From: a virus
Reading direction: 5' to 3' (one strand)
IMG/VR virus record: IMGVR_UViG_3300017963_000003
Span: 124,001 to 188,000 of that record
Length of the DNA: 64,000 bases
The translations under genes and the position numbers were made by a program. Shown here in pieces: positions 58,073 to 64,000 of the stretch. Under the pieces are notes generated by a model. The model saw only the letters and a program-made list of their open reading frames with translations, did no database searches and had not been told where the DNA came from. Within the stretch, counting starts at the first letter, position 1, and every line of letters starts with the position of its first letter.

Positions 58073-58926
58073 TACTTCTTGGCGTTGGACGGCGACAGCA
58101 TCTTCGGCACCACCGACACCCACTTCTCGCCGTACTCACCGAAGTACGACTTCCAGTAGTCAGCAGCTGCCTCGTCGACACCGTTCTTGCGGAGCCACTC
58201 GCGGGCAAGGTCGGCCCGGACGCGCTTCTTGACCTCCCGCACCAGCTCCTCACCATACGGTCCGTAGTAGCTGGCCCAGTACGCCTGAGCCTTCTCGTCG
58301 GCCGCCATGCGGTGCGATCCGGGCTCGATGTAGCCCGAGAGGACCTCAGCTACCCGCGCCACCACTTCGTCCTTGGCCGCCGTCTTGGCCTGATCACCCT
58401 GCTTGAGGTACATCACGGCAGCCCGAACATCCCCGCGAGGAACATCTGCGAGTTGGTCCAGGATGTCCGCCGTGACCATGAACGGGAGGTTGAGGTACTT
58501 CGACGCCAACCGCACCTTGATCCCCTGCGCGACAGACTGCCTGGCGTGATCGATGTGCTCAGCGCCGAACGCCCTGCGAAGCTCTTCCCACGAGTAGACA
58601 CGCGGAGCTTCGTTGCTGCGATCAGCCGCGTTGAACCGCCGAGCCACACCCTCCGGGATCTCACTGATCAGCGTCGGGTCGTCGACCATGTCAGCACCGA
58701 ACAGACCCAAGTAAGCCGCGCACTTCTCCGCAGCGATACGCCGCGAAAGGTCAGAAGAAGCGTTCCTGCGCTCTTCGTCGACCCCTTCGAACTTCTCAGC
58801 CTCCAGTTTGTTGCGGCGCACCTGGGGTACGCCGCGCTCGTCGGCCTGCGCGCTCCACATGTGATGCGCACGACGAGGCGCCTGCCGGCCCTCGCCCTCC
58901 CCGTTGTTCCTGCGCTGCGTATACAT
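58072..58926 (-). CDS. Hypothetical helical protein, 284 aa
   Basis: Start ATG 58926 (MYTQRRNNGEGEGRQAPRRA) after GGAGGAGAAGG. Basic N-terminus, then helical repeats. A motif is duplicated near the end: YWASYYGPYGEELVREVKKR and YWKSYFGEYGEKWVSVVPKM. The preserved spacing of WxSYxGxYGE suggests a short tandem repeat domain. No recognised family. Confidence 0.62.
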   Translation of the reverse strand: MYTQRRNNGEGEGRQAPRRAHHMWSAQADERGVPQVRRNKLEAEKFEGVDEERRNASSDLSRRIAAEKCAAYLGLFGADMVDDPTLISEIPEGVARRFNAADRSNEAPRVYSWEELRRAFGAEHIDHARQSVAQGIKVRLASKYLNLPFMVTADILDQLADVPRGDVRAAVMYLKQGDQAKTAAKDEVVARVAEVLSGYIEPGSHRMAADEKAQAYWASYYGPYGEELVREVKKRVRADLAREWLRKNGVDEAAADYWKSYFGEYGEKWVSVVPKMLSPSNAKK

Positions 58927-58943
58927 CGTCCTTCTCCTCCAGC

Positions 58944-59270
58944 CTAGTAATAGGTGTGAGTCCAAGTATCCGGCTCTGCCGGGCCACCACCAACCTGTTG
59001 GTAGTTGTACCCGTACTCGGTCTTGAGCCGCTGATCCTCTTTCTCCTTGCGCCTATCGTCCAACCACGACTTGAGCAACTTCGCTATTGCAGCAAGCTTC
59101 CAGTCCAGGCTTCCGATAGCAACCACCTCCAAGGCGTTGGCCGCACCCTCCAAGAGGTTCGACCAGTACGAGTTCTCCAGAGGATTCCCAGCTACCTTCC
59201 GGAAAGCAAGCATGTCAAGGCCTGCTCTCTTAATAACGCTCGCCAGGAATTTTTCATCCTCTGGTCTCAT
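58944..59270 (-). CDS. Hypothetical protein, 108 aa
   Basis: ATG 59270 (MRPEDEKFLASVIKRAGLDM) follows a -10-like TATAGTATAC within 5-15 bases and has no ribosome site, so translation may be leaderless. Helical, ending in an NYQQVGGGPAEP tail. Function unknown. Confidence 0.6.
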   Translation of the reverse strand: MRPEDEKFLASVIKRAGLDMLAFRKVAGNPLENSYWSNLLEGAANALEVVAIGSLDWKLAAIAKLLKSWLDDRRKEKEDQRLKTEYGYNYQQVGGGPAEPDTWTHTYY

Positions 59271-59279
59271 GATGAGTAT

Positions 59280-59313
59280 ACTATACAACAGGCTAATTGG
59301 GGATTCTAAAATT
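59280..59313 (-). promoter_or_regulatory. Candidate late promoter L4
   Basis: TTTAGAATCCC (59310-59300), 12 bases, TGTATAGT (59287-59280). The transcript would begin close to the start codon at 59270. Confidence 0.5.
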
Positions 59314-59321
59314 GGTGAGAT

Positions 59322-60209
59322 TTAGATGATCGCCGCAGACTTACCCTGATCGGCCATCAGCTTCTCGGCGTGCACGGAGCCCTCGTTGGTCAGCATCATC
59401 TGCTGAGAATCCTTATCGTCGAACCTAAGCAGGTCGGGATGCCGGTAGACTTCCCTCCGCGTGTTGTTCTTCCTCGCGGGCTTGCCCTCGTTGGTCAAAA
59501 TGCGTTGACGCAAATCACCTACGTCTGCACGACCACCCATCTCGTGGAGGGCCAAGAGGAGCTTGTCGAAGAAAGACAAACCGCTCCGAGCAGGTGTCTT
59601 TTTCTTCCGGGCGGTACGCTTACGGACCGGGAGAACTTGGTGCAGATCGAAATAGATCGGACGCAAGCGTGACGCCTTGATCGGGTCAGGTACGAGAGCA
59701 TACTTGTCGTCAGATATCTGCTCGATCTTGGGCATCCCCCGCATCAAGGACTGCACCACGTCCACGGGAGCGTTCGTCATGATCAGATCACCCTCAAGGG
59801 CGTTGATGCACGCGCAGTAGCGCTTGGACCTGATCTTCTTCAGCACGTAGTCGTGCCGGGTATACGAGGACCGACGGATATCGAGCAGGTAGCACTTACC
59901 CCTAAGACCGTTCTTACAGATGTGCTGGCGTCGGAACTCCTGAAAGGAGAGGTTGAAGTAGCGCCGAATCCAGTGGTAGATGGTGACGAAGCTCACCCCA
60001 ATGTAGGCCGCCATACCCTCGGCGCTCCGGAAGGTGCTGGCCTGTAGGAGAATGTCCTTGATCGGTGCGTCGTGATCAGCCTGCGCCACCAACACCCGGT
60101 AAGAGTGCTCATCGCGACACTGACCGCAGAAGTAGTATCCCTTGATCGGGCGCTTCAACCTCGCGCTCGGGATCAACTTTCCGCAATAGGGAGTGTCGCA
60201 CTGCTGCAT
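59322..60209 (-). CDS. Zinc-finger and helix-turn-helix protein, probable regulator, 295 aa
   Basis: The N-terminus has CDTPYCGK and CGQC, a zinc knuckle. Residues about 62-90 (SAEGMAAYIGVSFVTIYHWI) are a helix-turn-helix of the MerR/Xre helical type with the typical hydrophobic spacing. A basic middle (KRTARKKKTPARS) follows, then a possible second winged-helix (LLALHEMGGRADVGDLRQRI). A transcription regulator is the best reading; its sites are unknown. Located directly upstream of late promoter L4. Confidence 0.65.
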   Translation of the reverse strand: MQQCDTPYCGKLIPSARLKRPIKGYYFCGQCRDEHSYRVLVAQADHDAPIKDILLQASTFRSAEGMAAYIGVSFVTIYHWIRRYFNLSFQEFRRQHICKNGLRGKCYLLDIRRSSYTRHDYVLKKIRSKRYCACINALEGDLIMTNAPVDVVQSLMRGMPKIEQISDDKYALVPDPIKASRLRPIYFDLHQVLPVRKRTARKKKTPARSGLSFFDKLLLALHEMGGRADVGDLRQRILTNEGKPARKNNTRREVYRHPDLLRFDDKDSQQMMLTNEGSVHAEKLMADQGKSAAII

Positions 60210-60211
60210 GA

Positions 60212-60658
60212 TCAGCCCACCTGCACCTCGAAGTACGTCTTCAAGAAGTTGTCGAACCTCAACAGTTGATCGGGGATGTAGAGCTTACCCCCTTCACGGA
60301 ACTCAACCATGTCCACGTAGGTGTGAAGCTCACGCTTGAACTTGTCCAAACGAACCGACGGAGCCTTGGGGTCGAAAATACGCTTCCCTTTCTTGACGTC
60401 CTCCTCGGTAACCGGCGCCGCCTCCATCGAAGGAAGCTCCTTCATCTCCCCCGGAACCGGCACCCCCAGCACCTCGTCGTAGAGATGGGTGCAGCCATCA
60501 TGGTCGTGCATCTCTACCCGCTTCATCATCGACTGGAACGTCTCCAAGGTCATCCTGTCCTCGGGTTCCCCAATCGGAGGAGTGTCCCCCGGACACCTCC
60601 CCGTAGCCTTGATGTGATCGACGGCCCACTCAGCCCACGTCCGCAGTTTCTCCCTCAT
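60212..60658 (-). CDS. Hypothetical protein, 148 aa
   Basis: Start ATG 60658. A Trp-containing helical start (REKLRTWAEWAVDHIKATGR), an acidic middle and a beta/helix end (YIPDQLLRFDNFLKTYFEVQ). Overlaps the end of the trigger-factor-like gene by 29 bases. No recognised family. Confidence 0.62.
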   Translation of the reverse strand: MREKLRTWAEWAVDHIKATGRCPGDTPPIGEPEDRMTLETFQSMMKRVEMHDHDGCTHLYDEVLGVPVPGEMKELPSMEAAPVTEEDVKKGKRIFDPKAPSVRLDKFKRELHTYVDMVEFREGGKLYIPDQLLRFDNFLKTYFEVQVG

Positions 60659-61967
60659 TGACCCACCTCACGTTGTCGAGCATGCTCTCGAACATCTCAT
60701 CCGAGCCGGGCTCGACGTTGAACATCTCCTGATACTTGCGCAGCGCCAACTGCTGCATGAACTCCCGGTACACCGCCCCCTTGAAGCACTCAACGAAGTC
60801 CGCCTCTTTCTTGACTCCGACGGCCTCCATGGCGGCCTTCTTGGACCCCAGCTGCTGGACCTGAGCATCCGCCATGCGCGACATCTGGATGTGCAACCAC
60901 TCCTGGGGAAGCGGGGGTATCGTCGAATGGCGCATGATCTGATCGATCACCTGGTTGGCCACGGTACTCCGAAGGGCGCCGTCAACCTGCTTGGCGTAGT
61001 CCTCCTCGAAACGCTCACGGAACGCCTCCAGATCGTCGAACCCGCCATCCTTAGCCAGCTCGTCGTCAACCCCCGGAGTACTGATCTGCTGCAAGCCGTG
61101 AACCTTGATCGTAGCCGAGACAGGCTTTCCGGCGTGCTCGGGATCATGCTTACTCGCAGGGAACTCGCACTCGAACAGATCACCTACCTTGTGACCCATG
61201 AGGTGCCCACGCAACTCCTCGATGGGTATCCCGGCGATCTCGACCCACTGGCGCTGGAAGGTCCCGTTGAGGTACACCTCCCCGTCTACGCTAGCCGTGA
61301 TGTCCAGGCACGCGCTGCTCTCTGCCCCGATCACCCCATCGGGATCATCCGTCAGCGTACGGAATTGACGCTGAAGCTCCTTGAGTCGTTGATCGTACAT
61401 CTCGCTCTTCGGAACGATCTGCGGCTTCTTGATCGCCCAGTTGATCTCGCCGCTCATCTTGAGGCTCGGCGTGAAGTAGACCACCGTTACCAGCTGAGGT
61501 GACTTATCGGGCTGGAAATCGAACAGCTCCATCCCGTCGAAGAACAGGATGTCGTCCTCGATCTTCTCGCTCACGAGCTTCGTCAGTAGATCACCGTAGA
61601 CGCGCTTCAGGGGGTAGCGCTGCTCCACCATCTTCCGGGCACCGAGTATCTTACCGCCCTTGGCCTTCTTCCCCTTCACCTTGAGGGCGCCGACGATGCG
61701 ATCCTCGTTCTCGCGCCAGTACTCGTCCATCTGCTTGCGCAGATCATCGTACCTGAACCAGATGACCACGCGGTACGGAGGAGCCAGGGGTTCGATCACG
61801 GGCTCCCTGAGGGGGATCTCCCCCAGCTCCCCCTTCTCCATCTGATCCTGGAGCTTTCGGTCGATGTCGGCGGTATCCACGAGTACGGCGTCCTCGGGGA
61901 TGCTGGACTCAGGTTGATCGACTGAGGTGTCTTCGGACGGTGAGTTCTGTTCGTGGTTCTCCGACAT
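60630..61967 (-). CDS. tig: Trigger-factor-like chaperone
   Basis: 445 residues, like bacterial trigger factor. After an acidic N-terminal tail, about 65-185 resembles the ribosome-binding domain; about 220-290 is the FKBP-like insertion (CLDITASVDGEVYLNG, HKVGDLFECEFP, AGKPVSATIKVHGLQQI); about 296-430 are the C-terminal arms, with the typical PGVDDELAKDGGFDDLEAFR. Trigger factor meets nascent chains at the ribosome exit. The ribosome-docking GFRxGK signature is missing; KVKGKKAKGGKILG (96-109) stands in its place. The phage protein may therefore act on phage structural proteins off the ribosome, or dock differently (inference). Confidence 0.8.
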   Translation of the reverse strand: MSENHEQNSPSEDTSVDQPESSIPEDAVLVDTADIDRKLQDQMEKGELGEIPLREPVIEPLAPPYRVVIWFRYDDLRKQMDEYWRENEDRIVGALKVKGKKAKGGKILGARKMVEQRYPLKRVYGDLLTKLVSEKIEDDILFFDGMELFDFQPDKSPQLVTVVYFTPSLKMSGEINWAIKKPQIVPKSEMYDQRLKELQRQFRTLTDDPDGVIGAESSACLDITASVDGEVYLNGTFQRQWVEIAGIPIEELRGHLMGHKVGDLFECEFPASKHDPEHAGKPVSATIKVHGLQQISTPGVDDELAKDGGFDDLEAFRERFEEDYAKQVDGALRSTVANQVIDQIMRHSTIPPLPQEWLHIQMSRMADAQVQQLGSKKAAMEAVGVKKEADFVECFKGAVYREFMQQLALRKYQEMFNVEPGSDEMFESMLDNVRWVNEGETADVG

Positions 61968-62394
61968 ACTGGATGTCCCCTTTCGTGATCCTCTGAACGG
62001 TCATCTTGCAGATCAACCTATCGTCTGCGAGGATGGCCGACGCCCTTGCTCCTCTAACCCCTTTCACCTTGATCCCCTGCATGGCGTCACAGACTATCGC
62101 AGGTAAGTTGTCCAGATCAGGTTCATGGGCTCTCTCTACATAAAATACAAGATCAACCTCAACGGGATAATCAATCGGCAACCTACCCCCCTGACGACGG
62201 TACTGGGTATAGAGTAGGTTGGACATCCGATCACGAGCGTTACTCATCTCCGTAGAGTGCCCCACGAAAGCCCCGGTACGAGCCTTGGGGTTGCGGTACA
62301 TGATGATCAAGTTGTTCTTCTGCACCCAGGGTTTGCCGGGAACCCGGAAAAAGTACGACTCTATTGGGATTTTTATGGGGCGAGGGTACGTCAT
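61909..62394 (-). CDS. rusA: RusA-like Holliday-junction resolvase
   Basis: 161 residues, slightly longer than RusA (about 120). The core PDLDNLPAIVCDAMQGIKVK, followed by AILADDRLI, gives the conserved Asp residues and Lys of the RusA active site. The N-terminal FRVPGKPWVQKNN is also typical. RusA cuts four-way junctions symmetrically; phages use it to clear branches before packaging. It overlaps the trigger-factor-like gene by 59 bases. Confidence 0.85.
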   Translation of the reverse strand: MTYPRPIKIPIESYFFRVPGKPWVQKNNLIIMYRNPKARTGAFVGHSTEMSNARDRMSNLLYTQYRRQGGRLPIDYPVEVDLVFYVERAHEPDLDNLPAIVCDAMQGIKVKGVRGARASAILADDRLICKMTVQRITKGDIQYVGEPRTELTVRRHLSRST

Positions 62395-62645
62395 CTACAG
62401 AGGAATCGTCGTATGATCTCCATCACCTTCTCGTCGTGAGAAAGCCACAGATGCTTTACCACGAAATCCCGCTGCTCCGCACCTTCGAAAAATAATTGAG
62501 AAACGTACTGGCCAGCAAAAGGTCCACTGAGAAGGACGATATCCTCGCCCTCTACCTGGTACTCCACCTTCTCTACCTTGCGAGCCTGACGAGCAGCCTT
62601 CTGCCCGGCCTTCTCGCGGCGTACCATGCTGGCCGGTCCACCCAT
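62391..62645 (-). CDS. Small protein with DUF3820-like segment, 84 aa
   Basis: ATG 62645 overlaps the upstream stop (TGATG). A basic helix (REKAGQKAARQARKVEKVEY) is followed by SGPFAGQYVSQLFFEG and HLWLSHDEKVMEIIRRFL, loosely like DUF3820 or the C-terminus of exonuclease X-type proteins. The match is weak. Next to rusA and the gp46-like gene, so a recombination role is possible. Confidence 0.5.
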   Translation of the reverse strand: MGGPASMVRREKAGQKAARQARKVEKVEYQVEGEDIVLLSGPFAGQYVSQLFFEGAEQRDFVVKHLWLSHDEKVMEIIRRFLCR

Positions 62646-63100
62646 CACGGTACCGGACGGAGGGCTCTCTGCGCGTCCTGCGCGTTCGGGATAACGATCC
62701 CGGACTCCTTGGAGCGCAAGTCGAGGATGGCCCTCTCGTACTCCTGAACCAGACGCTTGTCATTGGTCCGGTCAGACCTGAGGTAGTAGACAGACTCCGG
62801 CTGGAGAAAGTGGAAAGGCAGTACCCCTACCATGTGAAAGATCGGAGCCATCATGGGCTGGACCCCTGCGGGAACCCCCTCGGAGGTATGCTGAACCCCC
62901 TCAGCGTACATCAAGGGTAGGAAAACTTCCTGCAACCCAGACTCGCAGAGGTTGGCCATGGAGCCGATCAGAGCACGTCCTGCCGATGTCGTGATGAGCA
63001 CCATCACGGTACCCTTGGCCTCCGGCAGCGGGCTCTCGATGCCCTCCATGGCGAACTCCTGTTTGAGCCAGCCCAAAAAGTCGTTCTTCTCTTCTTCCAC
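62645..63100 (-). CDS. Hypothetical protein, 151 aa
   Basis: Starts MEEEKNDFLGWLKQEFAMEG with GGAGGTGTGAAGT upstream. The middle is hydrophobic (GTVMVLITTSAGRALIGSMA, FLPLMYAEG, MMAPIFHMVGVLPFHFLQ) but not clearly membrane-spanning. Two bases after the recombination gene. No recognised family. Confidence 0.6.
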   Translation of the reverse strand: MEEEKNDFLGWLKQEFAMEGIESPLPEAKGTVMVLITTSAGRALIGSMANLCESGLQEVFLPLMYAEGVQHTSEGVPAGVQPMMAPIFHMVGVLPFHFLQPESVYYLRSDRTNDKRLVQEYERAILDLRSKESGIVIPNAQDAQRALRPVP

Positions 63101-63101
63101 T

Positions 63102-64000
63102 TCACACCTCCAGTACGGTCATGCCATTCGTTTTGCGGGCCGTCCACACCTCGTTGAACTCCATCAGGTTGCTCACGTGACCCGAGTTATCCGTAACCAG
63201 TGTCGTGCCCGCCACGACGTCCTTGAAGCTCTCTGCGAGCCGCTGAGAGTTGCTCGCGTCCACGAAGGAGAAGATCTCGTCCAGCAGTACAAGGTTGCAC
63301 CCATGTCCCGCACTGGTAGCCAAATCGTGCAGGGCACGAATCAAGGCATTCGAGATCTTCGAAGTCTCCCCATCCGAGTACAAGCGGGGATCGATGTTCT
63401 TTCCCCCGTCGACGACCTCTACCTTGATCTCCGACTTGAGCAGGTCTTTGACGTCCCCTGCCCCCTTGCCAGACTTCTTCTCTCGGAAACTGCTCAGGTT
63501 GACACGTACGGTATCCCCCATCTCCGAAAGGTACCGATTCACGAGTTCCGACAAATGGGACATCGCCACCGACATCCGGTGCAGCTTCACGAACGGTATG
63601 TTGGAGATCAACCACTCCATGACGGATAGGTCGGCAAGGTCCCCCTCGATGGCCTGCTTCAGCTCGCTCACTGATTTCTTCCGATCTTCGATCTTCTGCG
63701 CCACCGACTGAACCTCTTCCTCCTTCGCCTTCGCCTCCCGCAGATAACCCTCCGTCTGGAGGATCTTATGAGATAGCGCAGAGGCTTCCGACTGGAGAAC
63801 GCGAATAGCGGCGTTAGCCTCCTGAACACGACCAGAGAGCCTCTCGTACTCCAAACTGCTCTCCTGCAACTTGGTGTTCAGCGCATCCAGTTGGGAACGA
63901 AGACGGTCGGCCTCCGCAAGACGCTCACGGTACTTCTGATCTCGGGCTTTGCTGACTTGGTCCTGGGCCTGCTGCTGAGCGTACACGGCCTTCTCGTGTG
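63102..64000 (-). CDS. gp46/Rad50/SbcC-like recombination ATPase, C-terminal part
   Basis: The frame continues past the right edge. Visible are a coiled coil (about the first 110 residues), then the ATPase C-lobe: signature-like YSDGETSKISNALIRALHDL, Walker B NLVLLDEIFSFVD, and a final H-loop-like TLVTDNSGHV. In T4 gp46 and Rad50 this subunit works with an Mre11/gp47 nuclease to process DNA ends for recombination-dependent replication. Its partner would lie outside the window. Confidence 0.82.
   Translation of the reverse strand, partial: HEKAVYAQQQAQDQVSKARDQKYRERLAEADRLRSQLDALNTKLQESSLEYERLSGRVQEANAAIRVLQSEASALSHKILQTEGYLREAKAKEEEVQSVAQKIEDRKKSVSELKQAIEGDLADLSVMEWLISNIPFVKLHRMSVAMSHLSELVNRYLSEMGDTVRVNLSSFREKKSGKGAGDVKDLLKSEIKVEVVDGGKNIDPRLYSDGETSKISNALIRALHDLATSAGHGCNLVLLDEIFSFVDASNSQRLAESFKDVVAGTTLVTDNSGHVSNLMEFNEVWTARKTNGMTVLEV

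Overview
The window looks like part of a large, GC-rich, double-stranded DNA tailed-phage genome. The evidence is densely packed short genes with ATGA or TGATG overlaps, long one-direction operons, and typical phage functions: flavin-dependent thymidylate synthase, N6-adenine methyltransferase, RusA-like resolvase, gp46/Rad50-like nuclease subunit, ArdA-like antirestriction protein, SNF2-type helicase and a membrane-anchored lytic transglycosylase. Strong GGAGGG ribosome sites and sigma70-like promoters (TTGACA, then TATACT or similar) suggest expression by a bacterial host. The host cannot be fixed from sequence alone. One Cys-rich, Asp-rich lipoprotein (34.8-35.4 kb) resembles lipoproteins of Myxococcota and related bacteria, which is only a weak hint. 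No rRNA, ordinary tRNA, integrase or insertion sequence was seen.

Layout. 1-1231 is a minus-strand operon of small unknown proteins. 1340-2590 is a CRISPR array of 18 repeats, followed on the minus-strand reading side by its leader and a single-effector gene (2757-4685) resembling Cas12m (type V-M, formerly V-U1). No cas1, cas2 or cas4 is present. 4.76-6.7 kb is non-coding and rich in iterons, AT-rich dyads and palindromes; it is a candidate replication origin. 6.8-15.2 kb holds six plus-strand operons, each behind a nearly identical intergenic module and promoter. 15.6-27 kb holds minus-strand operons of small, mostly zinc-binding or unknown proteins, using a mirror version of the same promoter and operator. 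Both sets look like early or host-takeover genes. 27-31 kb carries a DUF2786 protein, a Toprim protein and a Ro60 (TROVE) protein with three tandem Y-RNA-like genes upstream. 31.6-39.9 kb mixes virion-type, nucleotide and DNA-modification genes. 39.9-46.2 kb is a family of proteins sharing the N-terminus M(K/R)LxGIxDxGLRRIAQ, several with ADP-ribosyltransferase-like segments. 46.4-59.3 kb holds large acidic, probably structural or internal virion proteins. 59.3-64 kb carries a regulator, a trigger-factor-like chaperone, a RusA-like resolvase and the start of a recombination gene.

How the parts may work together. The phage carries its own CRISPR-Cas system without adaptation genes; one spacer nearly matches a gene of this same genome, consistent with competition against a related phage. 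ArdA and the methyltransferase would handle host restriction. The Ro60-Y RNA locus would alter RNA metabolism. The RRIA-tagged proteins look like a set of packaged or processed virion cargo. These functional links are inference; the sequence features behind them are given entry by entry.
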